The notes below the pieces were generated by a model that ran no database searches, had not been told where the DNA came from, and saw nothing but the letters and a program-made list of their open reading frames with translations. Positions 32,981-43,577 of a stretch of 64,000 bases of DNA are shown in pieces. Origin of the DNA: Plazaster borealis (lineage: Eukaryota; Echinodermata; Asteroidea; Forcipulatida; Labidiasteridae); NCBI GenBank assembly GCA_021014325.1, contig CM037464.1, positions 6,975,127-7,039,126 on the forward strand, read 5' to 3'. The position numbers and the translations under genes are program-made. Each line of letters begins with the position of its first letter. Position 1 is the stretch's first letter.

Positions 32981-33554
32981 CTATACACCAATCCGACGCG
33001 CACCGGGCGCGCAAGTGTTGAGCACCGCGCGCCACTGCTGCGGTGTACATGTGCCTAGTTTTGTGCACAAAGACATGAGGAAATCATGTTCCTTTTCACT
33101 CTTTATATGGAAATTAAATGTTTTCCTCAACGACTTACACGATTTCCTTTCCAGGACATCATGGTATACTAATGTAGATCACTGACCACAGATATTTGCA
33201 ACTATAGAAACCGAATCATCTTGAAAACGGTGCTTGTCTTAGGTGAGTTAGGGGAAAAAGACGCGGAAACTGCATAATAGTCGACATCGGCAGAGTATTT
33301 TGTCAGAATTTCAGTATTTTACTCTGTGCTTAATTTAAAAAAAATATCCAAAATGTAGTAAATCGTCATATCATGCAGCCATGTCAGAGAAATTTCATAG
33401 ATTGTCGAGGAAGACATTAAATTTCCATAAAAAGTGAAAAGGGAAACGATTTTCTCGTGTCTTTGTGCACAAAATTAGGCACAAGTACACCGCAGCAGTG
33501 GTACGCGGCGCCCATGGCGGCGCCCAGCACTTGCGCGCCTGGATTGGTGTATAG
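32981..33554 (-). mobile_element. 575-bp MITE, inverted right copy
   Basis: Near-perfect reverse complement of 31472-32046 over its full length, including the unique centre (for example CGGCAGAGTATTTTGTCAG against its complement on the left). Homology extends about 10 bp further inwards (CCCATTGCA), so the pair may be one duplicated or foldback unit rather than two insertions. Confidence 0.8.
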
Positions 33555-33690
33555 CAGTATATTTTTTACATGACTCACTTTGATGGTATGCCACATTGCA
33601 TGCTAGTATCATTAAAGGCGTAATTCCCCCAACTATTTACCTTTATTATGCCCCACTAAGTAACATACAAATGAAAAACCAATTTACCCG

Positions 33691-33785
33691 GGTGTGAAGA
33701 AAGTTGGGTCAGTTTGACACAGATTCCGGGCCCTGCGACCCGAAATCCGGGACAATTCTGACCCGGGAGATTTTAGAAGGGGCAC
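33691..33785 (+). mobile_element. Fragment of the GACCCGGATCC-type element
   Basis: Carries GGTCAGTTTGACACAGATTC and GGGACAATTCTGACCCGGGA; one end only. Ends near GATTTTAGAAGGGGCAC. Confidence 0.5.
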
Positions 33786-34498
33786 TCACTTTTTTTGTTT
33801 TTAAATTGTTTTAAAATTATTTATTATTTGTTAAAGGAAAACTTGTATGTTTGGTGGTTTGAGTCTAACCAGGACCGTCAATGAAATGGTTTGAATTGGT
33901 TGGCTCAATATAGCTGCACAAAACAAAGTCAACATTATCGCTGCAATAACCACATCTGGGTGTAAACAGTCAGAGTAATACAAAATATCTATCAAATACA
34001 AAAACATCACCACGTGAAATATCAATCATGGGTTTGCAAAAGTCATTAAAGAACAATCAAATGAGCAAAATATCCGCATTATTATTCGCTCGGGCACACT
34101 TAAATTCTTCTCCACCGAAGGAATTACACGACTCGCCAGACACACATGGTTAAGCGATGGTATCAATTTCGCAAATGGATTTCACGAATGCGCTGAACCT
34201 CGAGATTACATAGAGCTTTAAGTGGAATTGCAGATTGCAATTATATTAAACCGATATGTATTGCTATTTTTTAAAAATTTTTTTACGATTGCATCCTCTG
34301 CTTACAATACAGCCACAAAACTTGGATTTTTCAAGTAGATTTTTTTCAACTACAAGTAATCTGTGAACGTTTATATTTTCAATCTTACCCTTTATAGGTG
34401 AAGCATTCAGAAGTTTGAGAGATTTTGAATATTAATTTCTTTAAAATGCAAATGTAGATGCCTCGTTTACTTCAAATCCAGTACATTCTGCAAACTTT

Positions 34499-35140
34499 CG
34501 GGTCAGAACTAACCCGGATCCGGGTCCCATGGGGTCTGACCCATTTCTTGGTCAGAGTGACCTGGAATCTGTGTCAAAATAATAATAACAATAATAATAA
34601 TAATGCAGTTCTTATATAGCGCTTTATACTCCCGATGGGTGTCTCAAAGCGCTCAGTTATTTTCCTACAAGGTAAGTGGAGTTACGTGTTGAAGTATGAG
34701 CCCTATTCCTTTACATAGCACCATGTAATGGTTTACAAGGTGCTGTGGCGCAATATGCAGCCAATCAAACCAGGAACACCGGGGCAAACCCCTTCTCTTT
34801 GCGATAAGTGCACTGGGTTCTTTTACGTGCATTACACAACACGCGGGACCTACGGCTTAACGTCCCATCCGAAGGACGAAGCATGTGGTTAAGTGTCTTG
34901 CTTAAGGACACAAGTGTCACGACTGGGATTCGAACCCACACTCTGCTGATCAGAAACACCAGAGCTTGAGTTCGGTGTTCTTAACTGCTCGGCCACGACA
35001 CGCCACGAAAAGAGAATGACCCAAAATGGGTATAAATGACGCAGATTCCTGGTTTAAGTCACATTTTTTTAACCACTTCGGGTCAACTTGACCCAGAAAT
35101 GGCCCCTTGGACCAGGAATCCGGATCAATTCTGAGTGCAC
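34499..35140 (+). mobile_element. GACCCGGATCC-type element split by a SINE
   Basis: Left part 34499-34574 (AACCCGGATCCGGGTCCCAT, GACCCATTTCTTGGTCAG) and right part 35009-35140 (GACCCAAAATGGGTATAAAT ... GGATCAATTCTGAGTG) are the two halves of one element. The SINE at 34575-35008 sits between them. Confidence 0.65.
34575..35008 (-). mobile_element. tRNA-Leu-headed SINE, full length, reversed
   Basis: Tail of AATAATAACAATAATAATAA at the low end, then TATATAGCGCTTTATACTCC and AAAGCGCTC; head at the high end with complements of GTGTGGGTTCGAATCCCAGT and GTGGCCGAGCAGTTAAGA. The segment GAGCTTGAG corresponds to the tRNA-Leu(CAA) anticodon arm. Inserted into a GACCCGG-type element. Confidence 0.75.
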
Positions 35141-35649
35141 TGATTTGAAGAAAACGAGAAATCTATTTTTGCACTACAATTTATAATTAATTTGTATAAC
35201 TTCTGAATGCTTCACCGATAAAGGGTGTGCACAAGGACTGGTAAGATTGAAAAGAATAAACAATCACCGATTTGCGCATTACTTAGATTTGTATAAATAT
35301 GGTCATGATGGAAAACTTCCCTTGAGATATTCCAGCCCCCCCCTCCCCCCAAAATGCTATCATGGTTTTTGAGGAATGAGTAACACGATTTTAGTTCTTA
35401 TCTTGCGAGACCAGTGAAAACAGTGAAAACATAAGTTATGGGGATTTTTACCTTAATTACGTGACTCCGGTAACCGAATGAGTTTCAATTTTCCCAGGTT
35501 TGTGAATTCACGTAAATATTGGGTCACACAAAGTGTGAATACTTTCTCTTTACTACCGCAATGTTGGCCGCGTGCTTCAGAAGCATAAGCTTTAAGATTT
35601 AAAATCTTTCATCATGTTTTTAATTTTCGATCATACATTAAAAAAAAAA

Positions 35650-35895
35650 CCTCCCGAGTCAAAGTTGACCCAGATTCCGAGTCCCAGGGGCCTGACCCAT
35701 TTCTAAGTCAGGCTAAACCGGAAACATGTTGAACAATTTCATTTTTTTTTACACGGATTCTGCGTCACTTTGAACCATTTCAGGGTCATTTTGACACAGA
35801 TTCAGGGTCATACCTATTAACTCAGAAATGGGTTAATCTCAGTCGAACCCGGAATCCGGGACAATTCTGACCTGGGACTTTTGAGAGTGCAGCCA
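35650..35895 (+). mobile_element. GACCCGGATCC-type TIR element
   Basis: Begins CTCCCGAGTCAAAGTTGACC and ends GACAATTCTGACCTGGGACT followed by TTTGAGAGTG. Contains the GGGTCATTTTGACACAGATT family block. Confidence 0.6.
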
Positions 35896-36434
35896 ACCAA
35901 GTATCCGAACTTTCAACCGAAACCGTTTTTTAATGTATCATTTTATTATAAATGCAATTATTGTCACTTGGTCATAGAAATAAAAACCGATTCATATCAG
36001 ATGTAAGTTTGTTTATAGGGTGGGACAAGGATAGCATGTTTAGATTATTAATGGCAAACTAATCCATATGATGACTGCCGTTTAAATTCCACTCTGCAAG
36101 CACAGAATGAGTAAAGTCAATCTAGTGATCTTTAAAACATGTGGATTTTGTGTTCCGCGATCAACACTCGATTGTCAATAATATTTCAAGCGATCCGTTT
36201 GCACATAATCACAATCTCCTCCTTTTACAATCAGACAAGGAATCCGAAGTCAATGATGGTATTATATGAAAACAATAACGTAAAGAAGATTTACTTTAAA
36301 CAATTAAGTTGTTTTTTTCCCTCCATGTAAAGTTTCAACTGGTCAGCAATACAATTTTTTTTTTTTAAGGTTGTAGAAATTTGTCTCATTTTTGATATAA
36401 CTGAGCTTTATGAACAGTTTTTCTTCATGAATCA

Positions 36435-36527
36435 AGTGCCATGACCGGGACTCGAACCCACACTCTGCTGATAAGAAACACCAGAACTTAAGACCGGTAC
36501 TGTTAATCGCTCGGCCGCGACACGATT
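36435..36527 (-). mobile_element. SINE head fragment, reversed
   Basis: Only the tRNA-Leu-like head remains: complement of GTCGCGGCCGAGCGATTAAC through GTGGGTTCGAGTCCCGGTCA. Confidence 0.65.
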
Positions 36528-36586
36528 TATTGAAAATGAGCAGATAGGACTGCTCTAAAAACGGTTGATACAGCCATGCTACACCT

Positions 36587-36986
36587 TTAAAGGGATTATA
36601 TACGTTTGGTAATTGGAACTCACTGTTGTTTCAAACCTAATATAGTTGTAAATATATACCACAAAACTAACCTGTACAAATTTCATTTCAAAAGGTGGTA
36701 GCGTTTTTGAGATATTGCCGAAAATCTGGAGCGGTTATGTCCACGCAGAAAGAATAATCTGCAATTGGAATGCACAATCTGAGAAACGTTACTGTCAGTA
36801 ACGCTTCTCACATTCAAACTTTGGGGGATGAAAAGTGATATCTTTTGCCTTAACCGCAGTGAATTTGAAGTGAAAAGTTTCTCAAAATGCATTATACCAT
36901 CAAAAGCTGCTGTACTTCTTACCCAGTAAGTTTTTATTGTCATTATTTTTTCAGAGTCATTACCAAACGTATACAGACCCTATTAA
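36587..36986 (+). mobile_element. TTAA-type MITE, subfamily 2
   Basis: TTAA at both ends; termini AGGGATTATATACGTTTGGT and ACCAAACGTATACAGACCCT are inverted. Central hairpin CTGAGAAACGTTACTGTCAG followed by its near complement at 36777-36812. Confidence 0.8.
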
Positions 36987-37062
36987 AACAGCTGTTTGAA
37001 AATTATTACAATAAGGACACCTCGTTTACAACGCTTATTAACGCAGTGCAAACACAGTCTAA

Positions 37063-37195
37063 AAGGCCCTTTTCGAAACCACGCCCTGAGCTTATGCTAT
37101 GTGTGTTTCTGCTTGGAGCCCCTTACCAAAAAGCGCATGTTTCCAAAATAACTGACAGAGCCTACGTCGAAGAAGCCATGGTTTCGAAAAGGGCC
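37063..37195. mobile_element. GGCTTCGGC-related foldback element
   Basis: 133 bp; outer arms AAGGCCCTTTTCGAAACCAC and GTTTCGAAAAGGGCC, inner arms degenerate (CCTGAGCTTATGC / GAGCCTACGTCGAAG). Confidence 0.6.
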
Positions 37196-37826
37196 AATAC
37201 GGTAGTGATAGAGAACTATAAATAAAGGCTGACAGGGAAATAGTCAGGCTCCTTTAAAGGGTCCTTCGATGATTGTATTCATATTCTGTGAACCAGGCAT
37301 GATATGACTACAGGGTATCAAAATAAGGTGATTCGCTTAACGGTTGATCAACAATTTCAGCACCACTCATGAACCATATCCTGATGGTCAATTGACATTC
37401 GACGGAATGAGTCATTGAGGGACTACTGGTGCATATTTTCATACGTTATTAAAATGCCAATGCAGTTCTTCCCGGTGAGGCAGGCATCTCTCTTCACATT
37501 TCATGTATAACCCAATTATGGTGAACCCTCTTATCTTGGTAGACCTAAGACATCTTTCTCTGTAATACCTTGCGTGGCTGGAGGGCAAATGCGTCATTAT
37601 AGGTTCCTTATAAAATGACGCCATGTTGTGTAATCACACTGATCAGAGAATGGGGATAAACATGTCATTCTTGCATCTTGCATCTCTCTATTTTTAGTAA
37701 AACGTGCTGTGACTACACGAAAACAAGGTTCCCACACAAGGAGAGAGAGAAAGAGAGGGGGGGGGGACACACAAAAAATACAGGCACTCTCGTCTCTGAG
37801 TAACCGTAGAGACGTTACAAGCAAGG

Positions 37827-37991
37827 TTTTCCCCCAAACCTCGGCTTAGGCTCCGGCTTCCGGCTTCCGGCTCCGGGATCCGTTTGATGTTGAACCATCG
37901 CGCATAATGTCCAGTGCCCCAAAATATTGATGACGGAGCCGGAACCGGAGCTGGAGCCTGGGCCGGAGCCTATGGTTTTAAATAAAGGCCC
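37827..37991. mobile_element. GGCTTCGGC-related foldback element
   Basis: Arms CGGCTTAGGCTCCGGCTTCC and GGAGCTGGAGCCTGGGCC, bounded by AAACC / GGTTTTAAATAAAGGCC. Same design as the 25021 copy. Confidence 0.6.
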
Positions 37992-38560
37992 AATAAGTTT
38001 ACTAAACATTAATAAAGAGGAATATATTTCGATGGAAGAAAATTCACGTTTAACTGTCTCCCTCTGTGTTTTACATGCAGCATAACTCTCAAGTGCATTG
38101 ACAACTCCTAATCCGGAGAAGGGTAACTATTTTAAGATTATATTGTTAAAGTTTCCATTTAATATAACAAAATGTACAACCAAAGGAGTAACATCGGGAA
38201 GCTCGCATCGAATTACATGCCTATAGTTTGACTTTTCCCAAACCCAACGTTGTGCCGTTTACGCGTTTGTGTTTTTTTATTAATAAAACGAAACAAAAAA
38301 GATCGAAATGGTTTCAACTTTCTTTTTCATGAGCAGTTCGCCAGCTGAGATGGACAATTGATCCACAGACGTCATGGGGGCACAGGTGTACCCACAAACG
38401 CAGGGTGAAATACCATCCAACCTTCTACTTGGTGAAACCAGAAGTTGTAATTTGACCAATTTTAAATATAAAAAAAATCAAGGGGGATTCTTGACTATAC
38501 TGAAACTGACGGAGTGGGCTTGGGATATTTACCGTACACTGAATGCAAATAAACGATTTT

Positions 38561-38969
38561 AAAGGTATTATATATAGGATTGGTAAGGATATCCAACATA
38601 AGGCCTATCCAACTTCATTGTTTAATTTTAGTCTGAAAGCTTACTGATTATGAAGTTTATACTAGAACCCCTTTTTTGTTCTTCTGTGAAATATTTCACT
38701 CTGAAATGAAGTCATATTCGAGAAAACTGTATCTGAAAACCAATAAAAACGCAACAGCTGATGATTTCGGTTGTTACAACCAACATTCAGGATGATGATT
38801 GTGTTTTCATGCTGAAATTGTGCATGGTTTTCACTATTTTCTCCTGACTCACACAACGGATTAAGCAAATTCTCACAGGTTTGTTATTGTATGTACATGG
38901 TTGATCACACTAAACATGAACACTGTCTGCGACCATTTTGTCAACTCATACCAAACCCGTATAATACCT
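38561..38969 (-). mobile_element. TTAA-type MITE, degenerate
   Basis: Ends AAAGGTATTATA and TATAATACCTTT are inverted; TTAA is intact only on the left. The interior near 38880-38960 is the reversed GTGAACACTGT... AAACCTGTGA block of subfamily 1. A hairpin (AAGTATTTTGTCGAG and complement) follows immediately at 38966-38996. Confidence 0.6.
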
Positions 38970-40412
38970 TTGAAGTATTTTGTCGAGCCTCGACAAAATA
39001 CTTTTATGGGTTGCAACACTGTCGAAAATACTCGGGGTTTAGGTCGCCTTCATCTTCAAAGTGGCATTCAGAAACATCTTTGGCTTGTGCTGTGAAATAC
39101 AATCTTCCTTCAGCGGGTTTGGGGTCGGGCTTAGTGATGGGGGGGGGGGGCTGAATGAAGAAACGAAGAAATAATACAGAACAGCAGGTTTTCGGGCTAT
39201 GTTTACCCCTTTCGATGCCTTAAAACCCCCTTTCAGTAAAAACTGTTCCTTTCCTTTAAAAAAGACAAAAGAAGTGCGTTCGATTTTAATTATGAAAGCT
39301 TTTAATTTTTACAAATAATTTTGTTTCTCATTAATTACTCTTTCAAAACACCATGACAGCTTTAAAAGGCAATTTGGAATTTCTTAAAAATGTTAACCCA
39401 GTGTGCATTGGGAATACGGACGTAAGAAGATGCAGAAATGTTAAACAAGTTCTCTTACCTACTGGGTGGGCAGCAATTGCTACGCTTATGTTATTACCGA
39501 GGCTAAAAATATTCCTGTTTAAAAATGCAGCAAGTTTAACAGCGTGGCTCACAGCGTGCGGTGCACGGGCGATTGCGCACGCATTGCCTGGTCCATCACC
39601 GTCACTCCGTAAACAAGAATTGAATGAGACTAGACTACACACGCCATTGACTACGGGTATGATTCAACCTCATTGCACAGCGGGAATAAATTAATATGGT
39701 TAGGGGATTTCTCTCGACGGGAATGAGTTCAATTTAAGATGAAAACGGAACTAACCACGCTCCTTCGATGTGTTCATGTTGTCTCCAAAGTTGAAGGAAC
39801 TCACCTGGTCCCCCAATTTCATCAATCCAGTAAGTCAGAAATACACGTTTGCTGACACGTGTTTTTACACGATAGCAAGCACAAAACTTCGCTGATACCA
39901 GTAACCAGTTTTCAGAGATTGGGCAAGGGTGCTTAGACTTTTAATGTCAGCTATTCAAACAAAATATAGTATACATTAAAGGTAGATCATTTTCAGGTAT
40001 GAACAAAATGTATGTACCTTTAAGTTACTATACTTGACTGAAAGTAGGTACATATTTGTTCCTAACTATTCGGTGAAATTGTTTCGCCAGGCGTTATTTC
40101 CAAAAAAAAAAAAAAAAAAATATGCGTGGCTGTATCCTTTTAAAACGATGGTTGGCCGACCATCGTTTGAGCGTGTGAATTTTAATCAACAAGGTATGTC
40201 TGACAGCTTACAATCGTCACCATTTTCTCTCGTTTTTCTCAGCAGTCACGGACGCACAAAATGTACAAAAGGTCTTTGGAACGATATTTCACATTAAATC
40301 CTACCCCATAGATCCACATTAAAAAAAAATCCCATACAGTACCACAATCGATCCTAAACTAATTTTAGTCATTCGAAAATGAAGAATTAAGTGACCGTAG
40401 TTGTAACGAATA
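38970..40412. other. Intergenic or gene A 5' region, no exon secured
   Basis: Contains a G11 run (39139), a 113-codon plus ORF at 39353-39694 without domain, and two donor-like sites on the minus strand (39458 and 39805). A gene A leader exon could be here but none has a signal peptide. Confidence 0.35.
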
Positions 40413-40640
40413 ATCGTGGCCGAGCGGTTCAAAGCAACGGACTCAAGCTCTGGTGTTTCTGTTAAGAAGAGTGTGGGTTCGAGTTCCGGTCGTGGCACTT
40501 GTGTCCTTGAGCAAAATACTTTACCATAATTGCTTTGTCTTTGGGATGGGACATTAAGCCATAGGTTCCGTGTACAGGGTTGGTAGTTCACGTAAAAGAA
40601 CCCAGAACACTATCGTGGAAGAGTATAGGGGTTTCATAAC
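40413..40640 (+). mobile_element. tRNA-Leu-headed SINE
   Basis: CGTGGCCGAGCGGTTCAAAG, GGACTCAAGCTCTGGTG (tRNA-Leu anticodon-arm-like) and GTGTGGGTTCGAGTTCCGGT, followed by the family body with GGGACATTAAGCC and CACGTAAAAGAACCCAGAAC. Confidence 0.75.
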
Positions 40641-40706
40641 CAGAAATATAAAATAATAACATAATAATACCAATGCCATTCCTGATCATAAATGAAATCG
40701 ACTGTC

Positions 40707-41157
40707 TTAAAGGTAGGGTCATAGATTGTTTTTTGTCAAAGTTAGGCCTAGTGTTGATTTATTGAACAATATATCAAGAAGATACAATAACAGTCACATG
40801 TAAAAGTTTCAGCTGAATATAGTGTATACTTGTTGAGAAAACAGCAACAAACTGTAACGGTATTTCCAGAAGAACGTCGAATCCATCCACGTTTAGCGAG
40901 GTAACAGCGGGTACCAACTATCTCTGGCCGCAGCATTCGCGAACGGAAACTAACCCACAGAAATCCGAGAAACGATTCATGCATGAATCGTTTCTCAGAT
41001 TCAAATGTTTTTTATTAAGCTCTAATCAACGGGGGCATTTCAGAGGAAATTATTTCTCAGAATGCTTAAAACCAATACCATCTTTATGAATAAGCTTTCG
41101 GATAGTACACACATTTTTTTTCGGGGTCATTACCAAAGTATGACCCTATACCTTTAA
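40707..41157 (+). mobile_element. TTAA-type MITE (GGTAGGGTC end), intact
   Basis: TTAA both sides, termini AGGTAGGGTCATA and TATGACCCTATACCT. Central perfect 30-bp palindrome with arm GAGAAACGATTCATG (40970-40999). It is the uninterrupted reference for the 6599 and 42935 copies. Confidence 0.8.
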
Positions 41158-42063
41158 TACACAATCACCAACATTCTTGAAAATTAGATCAGAGCGCTGA
41201 AAAAACAGAAAATGCTACAGATGCACTGTAGAATCAGCGCACTCGTGGAGATAATTGCATATCGGTGCGAGATGTATATATCGGCAAATATGGTCATAGA
41301 TGGGCGAATGAACTTTAGCTGTGTTTTTCTTCACTTGCTTCCTGTTCTATCGGGTACGGAAGAAACGCCTGGAAGAAAAACCTTCTGATGATTTCAACAG
41401 AGAAATAACATATGTTGATATCATCACTAGACAAATGTTGACTAACGTTTTGCAGACAATTATTGGAACTGTTTTTGTCATTTATATAGAGTTGTTTTTG
41501 GGAATGATATTTCTTTTTTAATTGTATATACTTCCGTTTCCCAGTCTAGACCTTGGTGCCAGCAGAATGTTTTCATTTACAGAATCAAGCCATTTGTGAT
41601 TTGATCGTTTTAGACTGTGGCTTTTGCGGGTGGTTTTATTTTCAATGAAGTACGTATAATGTATGTGTGTGACAATAGCCGAGAGGAAGTTATCAATTCG
41701 CAATTATTGGTCTTATTCCAATTTCGGAAGCATCAATTTGAACTCCATGAAAACTCTTCCCCTGCCCCTGCCCCTGCCCCTACAGAACAGAATGAAGACA
41801 CAATTGGGGGGGGGGGGTACATCATGCCATATATTATCGATAGACCTTTTGCGCATAACTTCATTTTGAGTAGGGTGCCCTCGGCTAGAGGTAACAGAAA
41901 ACGTTGCTCATTTGTCCATCCGGTGTGCCGTGCGTACAGCTGCGCGTTTTCCATTGTTTCACCACCATTTTATCTCTAAGAATCATGATGGCAGTGTGAT
42001 GACGTCAATGCATAAAGTAGATTACCAATAATGATGTATTCACTGCAGAATGAACTGAATCTG

Positions 42064-42400
42064 TGGCATGTCGTGGCCGAGCGGTTAAGAGGAACATAAG
42101 GAACTTAAGCTCTGGTGTTTCAGATCAGCAGAGCGTGGGTTCGAGTCCCGATCGTGGCACTTGTCCTTGAGCAAGAAACTTGACTATAATTGCTTTGTCC
42201 TTCAAAATGGACACCTAATCCCGTGTACTAGGATTGGTAGTTCACGTAAAAGAACCCAGAACACCTAACCCCGGTGTTTCTGGTTCACAAAGCAAGCACC
42301 CTTGTATAAAGGTTTTCCCTCGGCTAGCAAGCTACAGTGATAAAGTTCACTTATGAGGCATCCTTGGTTTCATTACCAGATAAATCATTAATAATAGATA
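42064..42400 (+). mobile_element. tRNA-Leu-headed SINE
   Basis: GTCGTGGCCGAGCGGTTAAG, an imperfect duplication inside the anticodon arm, then GTGGGTTCGAGTCCCGATCG and the body with TTCACGTAAAAGAACCCAGA. Ends in an AATAATAGATATAAT-like tail. Confidence 0.75.
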
Positions 42401-42569
42401 TAATACAAGCAAAATTTAGATTTATTTATATCTCTGCAACTCACACCGCAGTGATTTCCAATACTCCTAAAGCGAGCCATGACCACCAAATCATTTTTAT
42501 GTCAATCCGTGGTTAAACACACCATGTGCTCCATGACATTTTGAGCAGGCCTGTGCAGATGCTTCACCT

Positions 42570-42912
42570 GAATGCGTAAACTATTAAAATGCTCATAGTA
42601 GATGTAAAGGCCGATCGAACACAATGATCTATGTGCAGAAACCTTCTGCAATAATGACAGGCAGGTGTGTTCAAGGGATGTGTATCTCATTATATAAGTT
42701 GTCTTTTGGTAAATCGCACTGGACTCAAATTCTTGCGTTCTTTACTTGAATGCGAAACTATTAAAATGCTCATAGTAGATGTAAAGGCCGATATATATGT
42801 GCAGAAACCTTCAGCAATAATAACAGGCAGGTGTGTTCAAGGAACGTGTGGCTCATTATAAAAGTTGTATTTTGGTATTAAAGCGCACCGGACTCAAGTT
42901 TTTGCGTTCTGA
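42570..42912 (+). repeat. Two-copy tandem repeat, about 170-bp unit
   Basis: ACTATTAAAATGCTCATAGT and AGATGTAAAGGCCGAT recur at about 42590 and 42755, followed in both by GTGCAGAAACCTTC and GCAGGTGTGTTCAAGG. The second copy runs into GACTCAAGTTTTTGCGTTCT. Confidence 0.75.
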
Positions 42913-42934
42913 GTGTGGGCTCGAGTCCCGGTCT

Positions 42935-43200
42935 TAAAAGTATGATCATAGATTGGCTTTTGTCAACATAATGCTGAATTAGAGGCAAAATATTCCACAA
43001 AGATACAATATAAATTACTTATAAAAATTTCAGCTGAATACATTATCTATACTGGTTGAGAAAACAGCAATAAACTGTCTCCGTGTTTTCACCAAGAACG
43101 TCGAATCATACACGTTTAGCGAGGTGACATTGGGTACCAACGTATTTCTGGCCGCAGCATTCACAAACGGACACCAGGAAGAGACAATTGTGAATCCGTA
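42935..43200 (+). mobile_element. Left half of a TTAA-type MITE, ending in a minisatellite
   Basis: Matches the 40707 element from TTAAAAGTATGATCATAGAT through GTACCAACGTATTTCTGGCC to ACAAACGGACACC. It then stops where the central hairpin should be, and an ATCCGTAA tandem array begins at about 43190. Confidence 0.6.
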
Positions 43201-43577
43201 ATTAACGGGTTTAGAATCCGTAAAAACAGATTGTGAATCCGTATCACCGGATTGGAATCCGTAATAACAGATTGTGAATCCGTAACAGCGGATTCTGAAT
43301 CCGTAACAACGGATTGTGAATCCTTAGTAACAGATTGTAAAAAAAAACCATAATTGCAATGGATTGTGAATCCGTAACAGCGGATTGTGAATCCGTAATA
43401 ACAGATTGTGAAACCGTAACAGCAGATTGTGAATCTGTAACAACGGATTGTGAATCCTTAGTAACAGATTGTAAATCCATAATTGCAATGGATTGTGAAT
43501 CCGTAATAACGGATTGTGAATCCGTAATAACGATTGTGAATCCGTAATAACGGATTGCGAATCCGTAACAGTGGATT
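43190..43577 (+). repeat. Minisatellite of GGATTGTGAATCCGTAATAAC units
   Basis: Roughly 18 copies of a ~21-bp unit with core GATTGTGAATCCGTAA; variants alternate AACAGCGG, ATAACAG and CTTAGTAACAG. A higher-order unit with TCCATAATTGCAATGGATTG appears twice. Each unit is itself partly palindromic (GGATT...AATCC). ORFs on both strands here are artefacts. Confidence 0.9.

Noticed and set aside
33831..34025. Hydrophobic minus ORF (MLTLFCAAILSQ) as gene A leader exon
   Set aside because: No phase-1 consensus donor after the hydrophobic part; AT-rich chance hydrophobicity.
39353..39694. 113-codon plus ORF and overlapping 99-codon minus ORF
   Set aside because: No domain on either strand; a donor-like GTAAGAG on minus is not preceded by a signal peptide.
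39803..39960. CAG|GTGAGT donor with an upstream open frame (minus)
   Set aside because: The frame has no start, signal or known domain; one good donor is not enough.
42064..42150. tRNA-Leu gene
   Set aside because: The same sequence recurs with a common SINE body at many sites and the stems are broken, so it is a SINE head.
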